Source: Pseudonocardia kunmingensis (GTDB taxonomy: Bacteria > Actinomycetota > Actinomycetes > Mycobacteriales > Pseudonocardiaceae). Taken from it: a DNA stretch of 64,000 bases. Each line of letters opens with the position of its first letter. The first letter of the stretch is position 1. The stretch is from positions 124,001 to 188,000 of the forward strand of contig NZ_VFPA01000006.1 in assembly GCF_006716445.1 (NCBI RefSeq), given 5' to 3'. The notes beneath the pieces were generated by a model that did no database searches, was not told the DNA's origin, and saw only the letters and a list, made by a program, of their open reading frames with translations. A program made the position numbers and the translations under genes. This document shows positions 24,951-32,584 of the stretch, one piece after another.

Positions 24951-24985
24951 ACTGTATGCGTATCCAACCGATGGTGACAACATCG
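24951..24985 (-). promoter_or_regulatory. Promoter of the SDR gene with overlapping palindromic operator
   Basis: On the minus strand TTGTCA (24980-24975) and TACAGT (24956-24951) are 18 bases apart, a good sigma-70-type promoter. CGATGGTGACAACATCG (24969-24985) is a 17-bp palindrome with two mismatched pairs and covers the -35. It also lies 31 bases before the kinase start on the other strand, so one repressor could control both genes. The LacI protein encoded at 26488 is the obvious candidate. Confidence 0.5.
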
Positions 24986-25016
24986 ATGCCGACTCCGGCG
25001 GGACGGGAGCCTCGAC

Positions 25017-26483
25017 GTGACGCGTGACCTGGTCGCCGCGCTGGACCTGGGTACGAGCGGGGTCAAGGCCGCGACGTGCGCACCCGGCGGGGAGGTCATC
25101 GGCACCGGCTACGCCGCGTACCCCACGGTGCACCCGCAGGCGGCGTGGGCCGAGCAGTCGCCGCTGGACTGGTGGGACGCCGCCCGCCGCGCACTGGCCG
25201 CGTGCCCGCGCCGCGCCGAGGTCGGCGCGCTCGTGGCCACCGGGCAGATGCAGGACGTCGTGCTGAGCGACCGCGGCATCCCGCGACGCGCCGCCCTGCT
25301 CTACTCCGACCTGCGGGCCGTGGCCGAGCACCGGGAGGCCGAGGAGGTCCTCGGTGCCGGCTGGGCCCGCGCGAGCGGCAACCTTCCCGATGCCTCCTGG
25401 CTGGTCGGGAAGCTGCGCTGGCTCGAGGCGCACGAACCGGGGGTGGTGCGTGGTGCGCAGCTGACGCTCGGCCCCGCGGGCTGGCTGCTGCACCGGGCCG
25501 GTGGCCGGGCGACCGCGGACGTCACGACCGCGTCGACGACCGGCTTGTTCGACGCCGCCGCCCGCACCTGGTGGGGGCCTGCGCTCGCGCAGGCCGGGCT
25601 GGAGCCGGGGCAGCTGCCCGAGCTCGGCGAGGGCGTGGTCGGCGAGCTGTCGGCCGACGCGGGCGCCGAGCTCGGGCTGCCGGCAGGGACGCTGCTGGTG
25701 GCCGCGGCGGGGGACGCGGCGACGACGACGGAAGGCGTGGTCGGTGACTCCGCGCGCGCCTACGCCTACCTCGGCACGAGCGGATGGGTCGCGCACCGCG
25801 AGGACGCGGGCGACTCCGACCCGGACCCGGCGCTGCACGTGCTGGCCCTCGCCGGCGGCCGCTCCCTGCGGATCGGGCCGCTGCTGAGCGTGGGTGCGGC
25901 GGCGGACTGGGCGCTGCGCACCTTCCTGCCCGGCCTCGACCACGACGCGGCGGCGTCCGCGGCCGCTGCCGTCGGGCCGACGCGCGTGCTGGTCCTGCCC
26001 AGCCTCGCCGGGGAGCGGTCCCCGGTGCGCGCCCCGCACGCGCGCGCCGCGGTGGTCGGCGCGGACCCGGGCACCGACGGCGTCGTGCTGTACCGCGCGA
26101 CGCTGGAGGGGGTGGCCCACTCGCTGCGCGCCGTCCTCGACGTGCTCGGCGCCCCGCGGGACGAGGTGCTGCCCGTGGCGGGCGGGGGCGCGCGATCGGT
26201 GCTGTGGCGCCAGGTGCTCGCCGACGTCCTCGACATGCGCGTCGCGCCCGTGTCGGGAGACGTCGCAGGCCTCGTCGGCGCGCACCGGGCCGCGGCCCGC
26301 GCGATCGGCGCGCCCGAGGTCGCGCCGCTGGCCGAGCGCATCCGGGCCGACGAGGTGGTCGTGCCCGACCTCCCGGCGGCCCGCCACCACGCCCGCCTGC
26401 ACCCCGTGCACCGCGGGCTGCACGAGGCGCTGCACACGACCTTCACCGCCCTCGCCGCGCAGCCCGGTGAGGGCACCTGCTGA
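25017..26483 (+). CDS. FGGY-family carbohydrate kinase (xylulokinase-like)
   Basis: Sugar kinase of 488 aa. VAALDLGTSGVKAATCAPGG is the first phosphate loop, LVATGQMQDVVLSD follows, and the second half has AAAGDAATTTEGVV, YLGTSGW and PVAGGGARSVLWRQVLADVL near the ATP site. It phosphorylates a ketose or alditol; the usual family signature region reads as a xylulokinase relative, but the substrate is not certain. GTG 25017 follows GGGACGGGAGCC. It is convergent with the LacI gene (4-base gap) and divergent from the SDR. Confidence 0.88.
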   Translation: MTRDLVAALDLGTSGVKAATCAPGGEVIGTGYAAYPTVHPQAAWAEQSPLDWWDAARRALAACPRRAEVGALVATGQMQDVVLSDRGIPRRAALLYSDLRAVAEHREAEEVLGAGWARASGNLPDASWLVGKLRWLEAHEPGVVRGAQLTLGPAGWLLHRAGGRATADVTTASTTGLFDAAARTWWGPALAQAGLEPGQLPELGEGVVGELSADAGAELGLPAGTLLVAAAGDAATTTEGVVGDSARAYAYLGTSGWVAHREDAGDSDPDPALHVLALAGGRSLRIGPLLSVGAAADWALRTFLPGLDHDAAASAAAAVGPTRVLVLPSLAGERSPVRAPHARAAVVGADPGTDGVVLYRATLEGVAHSLRAVLDVLGAPRDEVLPVAGGGARSVLWRQVLADVLDMRVAPVSGDVAGLVGAHRAAARAIGAPEVAPLAERIRADEVVVPDLPAARHHARLHPVHRGLHEALHTTFTALAAQPGEGTC

Positions 26484-26487
26484 ACGC

Positions 26488-27501
26488 TCAGCGCGGGCGC
26501 GGTCCGGTGGAGCCGCGCACCACGAGCCGCGGGGTGAACCGCCGCACCCGTGGGGGGCCTGCCCCGCCCGGCTCCATCGCCAGCTGCAGGGCCGCGGCGC
26601 CCATGGACTCCAGGGGCAGCCGCACGGTGGTGAGGGCCGGGGTCACGTCCCGGGCGATCAGGATGTCGTTGAAGCCGGCCACCGACACCGCGCCCGGCAC
26701 GGCGACGGCCCGCTCGCGCAGGTGCGCGAGCGCCCCGACCGCCATCTGGTCCGCGGTGCCCACCAGCGCGGTGATGTCGGGGTGTTCGGCCAGCAGGTGC
26801 CGGGCGCCGTCGCGGCCGCCGTCGCGCGTGGCCGGCCCGTGCCGGACGTGGACGCGGCCGCCTCGGGCCTCGACCGCGGCCCGGAGCCCGGCGACGCGGT
26901 CGACGGTGGACGCCAGCTGCGCGACACCGGCCAGGACGCCGACCTCCCGGTGCCCGTGCCCGGTCAGGTGCTCGCCCAGCTCGCGCGCGCCGCGCTCGTT
27001 GTCGACGAGGACGCGGTCCACGCCGAGGTCGGGGTGCCCGACGGCGACGACGCGGCCCCCGGTCGTGAGGAACGCGCGCACCCGTTCCTGCAGCCCGTCG
27101 CGGTAGCGCTCGTCGCGCAGCTCGCTCCCGGCGACGATCACGACGCCGGTCCGGTGCGTGTGCAGGAGCGTGAGGTACTCGAGCTCCCGGTCGACGTCGC
27201 GCCCGGTGTTGCAGATGGTCACGAGCATCCGGTGCTGCGAGGCCAGCTCCTGGATGCCGTCGATGATCTGGGAGAAGTACGGGTCTCCGACGTCGCCCGC
27301 GAGCACCCCCACGGTGGCCGAGCTCCCGTGCAGCAGGGCGCGTGCGTGCGCGTTGGGGACGTAGTGCAGCTCGCGGGCGGCCTCCTCCACGCGGGTGCGC
27401 AGCTCGGCCCGGACCGTGTAGTCGCTCCCGGACAGCACCCGTGACGCCGTGGGCACGGACACGCCGGCCCGGCGTGCGACATCGCGCAGGTTGACCGCCA
27501 C
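26488..27501 (-). CDS. LacI-family transcriptional regulator
   Basis: Repressor of 337 aa: HTH NLRDVARRAGVSVPTASRVL with the hinge ARALLHGSSATVGVLA, then the sugar-binding core (VVAVGHPDLGVDRVLVDNER, ALVGTADQMAVGAL, VAGFNDILIARDVTPALTTV). GTG 27501 is chosen because it places the HTH at the N-terminus; no clear SD precedes it. It is flanked by the kinase (convergent) and the Gfo/Idh gene (divergent, 55 bases). Likely targets are the palindromes at 24969 and 28436. Confidence 0.9.
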   Translation of the reverse strand: MAVNLRDVARRAGVSVPTASRVLSGSDYTVRAELRTRVEEAARELHYVPNAHARALLHGSSATVGVLAGDVGDPYFSQIIDGIQELASQHRMLVTICNTGRDVDRELEYLTLLHTHRTGVVIVAGSELRDERYRDGLQERVRAFLTTGGRVVAVGHPDLGVDRVLVDNERGARELGEHLTGHGHREVGVLAGVAQLASTVDRVAGLRAAVEARGGRVHVRHGPATRDGGRDGARHLLAEHPDITALVGTADQMAVGALAHLRERAVAVPGAVSVAGFNDILIARDVTPALTTVRLPLESMGAAALQLAMEPGGAGPPRVRRFTPRLVVRGSTGPRPR

Positions 27502-27556
27502 GACGAGAAGGATAGGGACCCGCGGTCGCCGGGCCGCGTGATCGAGGGGAGCGGAC

Positions 27557-28396
27557 GTGCGGATCGGGATCGTCGGTGCGGAGAGCAGCCACACCGCGGA
27601 GGTGCTGCGGCTGGTCGAGCAGGAGCGGCGGGTCCCCGGCGCGCGGGTGGTCGCGGTGGCCCCGGTGGACGTCGACGCCGCGCCGGGGATCGACCCGGCG
27701 CTGCTCGTCGCCTCGCCTGCTGAGCTGGTGGGCGCGGTCGACGCGGTCCTCGTCCTGACCCGCGACGGCGCCGGGCACCGCGGGCTCGCCGAGCCGTTCC
27801 TCGCGGCCGGGCTCCCGGTGTGGGTGGACAAGCCGTTCACGACGCGCGTGGAGGACGCGCGGGCGCTGCTCGCCGCGGCCCGGCGAGGCGGGGGAGCGGT
27901 GTGGTCGCGCTCGGCGCTGCGCTACCCGGACGGCGTGCGCCGGGCCGCCGACCTCGCCGCGGCCGGTGAGCTGGTGCACCTGCACCTGACCGGCCCCGCC
28001 GACCCGGCCGGCCCGTACTCCGGGATCGCGTTCTACGGCGTCCACCTGCTGGAGGCCGCGGTGGAGGTGCTCGGCACCGCGGGTTGGGTGCAGGCGCGGA
28101 TGGCGGTGACGGCGACCGACGGCGCGGTGGTGGCCACCACAACGCTCGCGGGCACGCCGGTGACCTGCACATTCGTGACGCCGACCGACGCCGGTGCCGT
28201 GCCCTTCCACCTGTCGGCCGTGACCGGTCGGGGCGTCGTCGCGAAGGAGCTGGACCTGGGGCGCGACTACCTGCTCCCCGTGGTCAGGGGCTTCCTCGCG
28301 GCGTGCGACACGCGGGCGGCCGAGCGGGAGGACGACGACGTGCTGGCGCCCGTCGGGCTGGTGCAGGAGCTGCGCGCGGCCCTCGCGGCGGGTTGA
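27557..28396 (+). CDS. Gfo/Idh/MocA-family oxidoreductase (short form)
   Basis: NAD(P)-dependent oxidoreductase of 279 aa, shorter than the usual 330-390. MRIGIVGAESSHTAEVLRLV is the Rossmann start (no classic third Gly), VWVDKPFTTRVEDARALL is the EKP-type motif with Lys, and YGVHLLEAAVEVLG carries the conserved His. It likely oxidises or reduces a sugar ring hydroxyl. GTG 27557 follows GAGGGGAGCGGAC. It lies between the LacI gene and the NRAMP-like operon; its stop overlaps the -35 of the next promoter. Confidence 0.85.
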   Translation: MRIGIVGAESSHTAEVLRLVEQERRVPGARVVAVAPVDVDAAPGIDPALLVASPAELVGAVDAVLVLTRDGAGHRGLAEPFLAAGLPVWVDKPFTTRVEDARALLAAARRGGGAVWSRSALRYPDGVRRAADLAAAGELVHLHLTGPADPAGPYSGIAFYGVHLLEAAVEVLGTAGWVQARMAVTATDGAVVATTTLAGTPVTCTFVTPTDAGAVPFHLSAVTGRGVVAKELDLGRDYLLPVVRGFLAACDTRAAEREDDDVLAPVGLVQELRAALAAG

Positions 28397-28449
28397 CGCG
28401 CCCGCACGGGCGCCTCTACGGTCTCGGCACCTCATAGAAAAGGTTTTCT
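28393..28449 (+). promoter_or_regulatory. Promoter plus LacI-type operator for the NRAMP-like operon
   Basis: TTGACG (28393-28398) and TACGGT (28417-28422) are spaced 18 bases apart. The inferred start near 28429 is followed at once by AGAAAAGGTTTTCT (28436-28449), a 14-bp palindrome except for its central GG, resembling the AAACGTTT-type LacI operators. The operator overlaps the likely ribosome site (AGAAAAGG, 7 bases before ATG 28451). This placement suits repression of the transporter-epimerase-aldolase genes. Confidence 0.6.
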
Positions 28450-28450
28450 G

Positions 28451-29662
28451 ATGGCCCCTCCCGGAAGTACGCCCACGACGTCGCGCAGGGCGCGGCTCGG
28501 GCCCGCGTTCGTCACGGCCGCGCTGGTCTTCGGCCCGGGCAGCATCACCACCGCGAGCTCGATCGGCGCCCAGCACGCCTACCAGCTCGTGTGGGTACCG
28601 GTGCTCGCGACGATCCTCATGCTGTGCTTCGTGGACCTCTCGGTCCGCATCGGCCTGACCACCGACCGAGGGCCGGTCGCCACGGTGTCCCGGCGCTTCA
28701 CCCGGCCGGTCGGCGTGCTGGTGGGCATCGGGTCGTTCCTGGTGACGGCGTCGTTCCAGGCCGGGAACTCGGTCGGAACGGGCGCGGCGGCGAACGTGCT
28801 GTTCGGCGGGAACGTCGCGCTGTTCGCCGCCCTGTTCACCGCGCTCGCCATCGGGTTCCTGTGGCTGCCGTCGTTCTACCGCTCGCTCGAGACCCTGATG
28901 GTCGCGATCGTCGGCCTGATGCTGGTGGTCTTCGTGGTGACCGCGGTGGTGAGCGGGCCCGACCTCGGGGCGGTGGCGGCCGGGCTCGTCCCGCGCCTGC
29001 CGACGGGATCCGCCGCCGTGGTGGTGGGTCTCGCGGCGACCACGTTCTCGGTGGTCGGCGCGTTCTACCAGATCCAGCTCGTCCGGGAGAAGGGCTGGAC
29101 GGCGGAGAACTACCGCGAGGCCCGCCGCGACGCCGTCCTCGGCACGGTCGTGCTCGGCGTCCTCTCGGTCGTGATCATGCTGGCCGCCGCGGCGGTCCTG
29201 CACCCCGAGGGGATCGCCGTGAAGTCCCCGGCGACGATGGCGGCGATCCTGGAGCCCACGATCGGCCCCTGGGCGTCGGGGCTGTTCGCGGTGGGGCTGT
29301 GGGCCGCCGCGTTCTCCTCGCTGATCGGCAACAGCACGATCGGTGGCCACATGATCGCCGGGGCGCTCGGCGCGGAGTCCGGCGGGCTCCGCTCCTCCCG
29401 GGTGAAGCTGTGCATCACGGCGGTGATGGTCATCGGCGGCGTCGTCGCCGTGGTCTTCGGCGGCATCCCGGTCCAGCTCATCGTCACCGCCCAGGCCGTG
29501 ACGATCTTCGCCGTCCCGCTCATCGGCGTCGCGCTCGTCGTCCTCGCCCGCCACCCGGACCGCGCCCGCCTGCGGCTCGGCCCGGCGCAACTCGCCCTCG
29601 CGATCGCGGGCATCTGCTTCCTGCTCGTGCTCGCCCTGACCTACGTCTGGAACCTCCTGTGA
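28451..29662 (+). CDS. NRAMP-fold transporter lacking the metal-binding motifs
   Basis: Membrane protein of 403 aa with about 11 hydrophobic segments and the NRAMP/MntH domain layout. The helix-1 motif of metal transporters (DPGN) reads GPGSITTAS here, and the helix-6 MPH motif is replaced by FSV in AATTFSVVGAFYQIQLVREK. The Asp, Asn, Met and His that bind Mn/Fe are therefore missing. Context is a sugar-catabolic operon, so the substrate may be a sugar acid or other organic solute, or the protein may import a different cation. It is coupled to the next gene by GTGA. The fold call is firm; the substrate is unknown. Confidence 0.85.
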   Translation: MAPPGSTPTTSRRARLGPAFVTAALVFGPGSITTASSIGAQHAYQLVWVPVLATILMLCFVDLSVRIGLTTDRGPVATVSRRFTRPVGVLVGIGSFLVTASFQAGNSVGTGAAANVLFGGNVALFAALFTALAIGFLWLPSFYRSLETLMVAIVGLMLVVFVVTAVVSGPDLGAVAAGLVPRLPTGSAAVVVGLAATTFSVVGAFYQIQLVREKGWTAENYREARRDAVLGTVVLGVLSVVIMLAAAAVLHPEGIAVKSPATMAAILEPTIGPWASGLFAVGLWAAAFSSLIGNSTIGGHMIAGALGAESGGLRSSRVKLCITAVMVIGGVVAVVFGGIPVQLIVTAQAVTIFAVPLIGVALVVLARHPDRARLRLGPAQLALAIAGICFLLVLALTYVWNLL

Positions 29663-30696
29663 ACGACCTGACCCGTGCGCCCGCCGACGAGCCGGCGCTC
29701 GAGGAGTTCCTGTCCCGCCCGGCACCGGGCGTCGCCGAGGCGCTGGACGGCGCCGGTGGCGACGTCGTGCTGCTCGGCGCCGGCGGCAAGATCGGGCCCT
29801 CGCTGGCCCGGATGGCGCGGCGCGCGCTCGACGACGCCGGGTCGGACGCCCGCGTCGTCGCCGTCTCCCGGTTCTCCGACGCCGCCGTGCGGGCCGGGCT
29901 CGAGGACGCGGGCGTGCGGACGGTCGCGGCCGACCTCGCCGACCCCGGCGCCTACGCGGGCCTCCCGGACGCGGCCGCCGTGTTCCACCTCGCGGCGATG
30001 AAGTTCGGGACGACGGGCCAGGAGCAGCAGACCTGGTGGTCCAACGCGGCGATCCCCGCGCTCGTCGCGGCTCGCTACCGGGGCGTGCCGACAGTGGTCT
30101 ACTCCACCGGCAACGTCTACCCGCTCGTGCCGCTCACGGCGGGCGGCGCGGTCGAGAGCGACCCGCCCGCACCGGTGGGGGAGTACGCCCAGTCCTGCCT
30201 CGCCCGGGAGCGGATCTTCACCCACGGCGCGCACGCGTGGGGCACCCCGACCGCGGTCTTCCGCCTGAACTACGCCTGCGAGCTGCGCTACGGCGTGATC
30301 GCCGACATCGCGGTGAAGCTGGCCGCGGGCGAGCCCGTCGACGTGACCATGCCCGCCGTCAACGTGGCGTGGCAGGGCGACGTGAACGCGTGGGCCCTGC
30401 GCAGCCTGACGCTGGCCGGCGTGCCGCCGCACGTGCTCAACGCGACCGGCCCGGAGACCGTGCCGGTGCGGCGGCTGGCGGTGCTGCTCGCCGAGCGGAT
30501 GGGCGTCACGCCCGAGTTCCGCGGCGTCGAGTCCTCCGACGCGCTCCTGAACGACGCGGGCGAGTGCCACGAGCGGTTCGGCTACCCGACGGTGCCCCTG
30601 CGCCGGCTCGTCGACTGGGTGGCCGACTGGGTGGGCCGGGGCGGGCGCCAGCTGGGCAAGGCCACGAAGTTCCAGCAGCGGGAGGGGAGGTTCTGA
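29659..30696 (+). CDS. NAD-dependent epimerase/dehydratase-like protein (extended SDR)
   Basis: Extended SDR of 345 aa. DVVLLGAGGKIGPSLARMAR is the NAD loop, VFHLAAMKFGTTG the strand-4 motif, and VYSTGNVYPL includes the Ser/Thr. The catalytic YxxxK reads YAQSC (GEYAQSCLARERIF): Tyr is kept but Lys is Cys. It may have altered chemistry or be a binding protein. GTG 29659 overlaps the transporter stop. Neighbours suggest a role in sugar or sugar-acid conversion. Confidence 0.82.
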   Translation: MNDLTRAPADEPALEEFLSRPAPGVAEALDGAGGDVVLLGAGGKIGPSLARMARRALDDAGSDARVVAVSRFSDAAVRAGLEDAGVRTVAADLADPGAYAGLPDAAAVFHLAAMKFGTTGQEQQTWWSNAAIPALVAARYRGVPTVVYSTGNVYPLVPLTAGGAVESDPPAPVGEYAQSCLARERIFTHGAHAWGTPTAVFRLNYACELRYGVIADIAVKLAAGEPVDVTMPAVNVAWQGDVNAWALRSLTLAGVPPHVLNATGPETVPVRRLAVLLAERMGVTPEFRGVESSDALLNDAGECHERFGYPTVPLRRLVDWVADWVGRGGRQLGKATKFQQREGRF

Positions 30697-31721
30697 TGGG
30701 CGTGGCAGACCGGCTGCGCGACGGCGTCGTCATCCCGGCCCACCCGCTCGCGCTGACCGCGGACGGGGAGGTCGACCTCGCCGCGCAACGGGCCCTCACC
30801 CGCTACTACGCCGAGGCGGGGGCGCACGGCGTCGCCGTCGGAGTGCACACCACGCAGTTCCCGCTGCACGCCGACCGCGGGCTGCTGAACGAGGTGTGGC
30901 GGCTGGCCGCGGAGGTGGGAGCGGGCCGCCTGCTCGTCGCGGGGATCTGCGGGGACACCGCGGACGCGGTCGCCGAGGCCGAGGCGGCCGCGGCGCTCGG
31001 GTACGACGCGGCGCTGCTGTGCCCGTGGGGCATGTCCGAGGTGACCGAGCAGGCCCTGCTGGAGCGGGCCCGCGCGGTGGGCGATGTCCTGCCGACGATC
31101 GGCTTCTACCTGCAGGAGAGCGTGGGCGGCCGCGCGCTGTCCCGCGGCTTCTGGCGCGAGCTGTTCGACATCGGGTCGGTGGTGGCCGTCAAGGCCGCAC
31201 CGTTCGACCGCTACCGCACCAACGACGTCGTCCAGGCCCTGCTCGAGCACGACCGCTGGGCCGAGGTCGCCGTGCTCACCGGCAACGACGACGCGATCGT
31301 GCACGACCTGGTCACGCCCGCGCGCCGCACGGTCGGCGGGCGGGACCGCGAGATCCGGGTGACCGGCGGGCTGCTGGGCCAGTGGGCCGTCGGCACCCGC
31401 GCTGCGGTGGCGCTGGTCGCCCGGGCGGCGGCCGCACGCGAGGCCGGGGCGGTGCCCGCCGAGCTGCTCGCGACGGCGACCGACCTCGTCGAGGTGAACG
31501 CCGCAGTCTTCGACGTCGACCACGGATTCGCCGGGTGCGTGGCCGGGGTCAACGAGGTGCTCCGCCAGCAGGGCCTGCTCGGCTCGGCGCGGTGCCTGGC
31601 ACCGGAGGAGCGGCTGTCCCCCGGCCAGGCGGAGCGGATCGCCGGGGTCCGGAAGCGGTTCCCCGGGCTGCTGGACGAGGCGTTCGTCGCCGCGCACCGC
31701 GACCGCTGGCTCGGCGCCTGA
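30696..31721 (+). CDS. Dihydrodipicolinate synthase-family aldolase/dehydratase
   Basis: Class I aldolase-type enzyme of 341 aa. The Schiff-base Lys lies in SVVAVKAAPFDRYR, the partner Tyr in TIGFYLQESVGGR, and HTTQFPLHADR takes the place of the GTTGE loop. The family includes KDG aldolases and 5-keto-4-deoxyglucarate dehydratases, so a keto-deoxy sugar acid is the plausible substrate. ATG 30696 overlaps the previous stop by one base (TGATG) with GGAGGGGAGG just upstream. It is the last gene of the operon; a 49-bp hairpin repeat follows at 31811. Confidence 0.85.
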   Translation: MGVADRLRDGVVIPAHPLALTADGEVDLAAQRALTRYYAEAGAHGVAVGVHTTQFPLHADRGLLNEVWRLAAEVGAGRLLVAGICGDTADAVAEAEAAAALGYDAALLCPWGMSEVTEQALLERARAVGDVLPTIGFYLQESVGGRALSRGFWRELFDIGSVVAVKAAPFDRYRTNDVVQALLEHDRWAEVAVLTGNDDAIVHDLVTPARRTVGGRDREIRVTGGLLGQWAVGTRAAVALVARAAAAREAGAVPAELLATATDLVEVNAAVFDVDHGFAGCVAGVNEVLRQQGLLGSARCLAPEERLSPGQAERIAGVRKRFPGLLDEAFVAAHRDRWLGA

Positions 31722-31810
31722 CGGCCGTGCCGTGACCGTGCGTTCGGTGCACGGACGGCGACATGGAGCGTGTTGTCCGGTTTGCCAAGTCCCGTGACAG
31801 CCGCCCGGCC

Positions 31811-31859
31811 GACGAACGGCACTTTCGTCTCTACCTAGCCGACGAGAGTGTCGTTCGTC
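31811..31859 (-). repeat. 49-bp hairpin repeat, copy 1
   Basis: Arms GACGAACGGCACTTTCGTC and GACGAGAGTGTCGTTCGTC pair at 17 of 19 positions around an 11-base loop TCTACCTAGCC. The loop is the reverse complement of that in copies 2 and 3 (GGCTAGGTA core), so this copy is inverted. It lies between the convergent ends of the aldolase-type gene and the DUF1360 gene, where it could end transcription from both sides. Confidence 0.85.
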
Positions 31860-31902
31860 GTCCTGCCCTGGCCCCTCTGGTGATCGAGGACCGGCGCCGC
31901 AC

Positions 31903-32442
31903 TCACCCCGCTTCCTGCTGGCCCTTCGCGTACAGGAGGTGCAGGAAGTCGGCCCCGGTGAGCGCGGTGAACGTGCCCGCGACCAGCCGCGTCACCCGCG
32001 GGGCGAACACGTGACCGAACGAGAATCCGGTCGCGATCCACAGATCGAGGCAGAACGGGCAGGTCACGAGCTCGCCGATCGCGTGCCGCAGCCCGCTCGC
32101 CTTGCTCGCCTCCTCCATGACCTCGGCGGGCCCGCCGGTGCCGGAGTACCGGGCGAAGGGGGCCCGCAGTGGGCTGGTGACCGCGTCCTTGGTGAGGGTC
32201 CGCGAGAGCTTGTGGGTGCCTGCGGTGATCAGCAGGAGGTCCCACGCCCCGAAACCGTCGGGGAGCCGGCGTCCGGAGGCCACGGCGAGTCCGGCGGCGC
32301 CGGCGACGAGCGCGGCGAAGACCGCCATCACGGCCACGTACCCGCCGAGCGGCCGATCCTCGCCCTGGCGGTAGGCGTTCGCCTCCTCCCGCGCCGTCTG
32401 CGTGACGACCCCGTTGTCCAGGGCGCTGTGCGACTGCGTCAT
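31903..32442 (-). CDS. DUF1360 domain membrane protein
   Basis: Protein of 179 aa with two or three hydrophobic segments (YVAVMAVFAALVAGAAGLAV; AWDLLLITAGTHKLSRTLTK). The conserved block VTCPFCLDLWIATGF matches DUF1360, a family first noted in Bacillus spore/coat loci; its biochemical role is unknown. ATG 32442 gives a normal N-terminus. It is divergent from the SDR at 32585. No partner suggests a function. Confidence 0.82.
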   Translation of the reverse strand: MTQSHSALDNGVVTQTAREEANAYRQGEDRPLGGYVAVMAVFAALVAGAAGLAVASGRRLPDGFGAWDLLLITAGTHKLSRTLTKDAVTSPLRAPFARYSGTGGPAEVMEEASKASGLRHAIGELVTCPFCLDLWIATGFSFGHVFAPRVTRLVAGTFTALTGADFLHLLYAKGQQEAG

Positions 32443-32584
32443 CGCTGTCCTTCCGATCTCGCTGTCCTTGTCGGATCCGTCGCAGAGAGCTACCCCCTGC
32501 AGCGGCGCCTACCCGGCGCGCCGCGTGGTCGTGCCGTTCCGCGGGCACACCCGGGTGGTGAGGGAGATCAGGAGGAGGTCGACG

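Noticed and set aside
28451..29662. Annotation as a Mn/Fe (MntH) transporter
   Set aside because: The DPGN and MPH metal motifs are not present, so only the fold name is kept.
25766..29725. Long minus-strand open frame running through the kinase, LacI and transporter genes
   Set aside because: It crosses several well-supported genes, is low complexity and Arg-rich, and has no homology-like motif.
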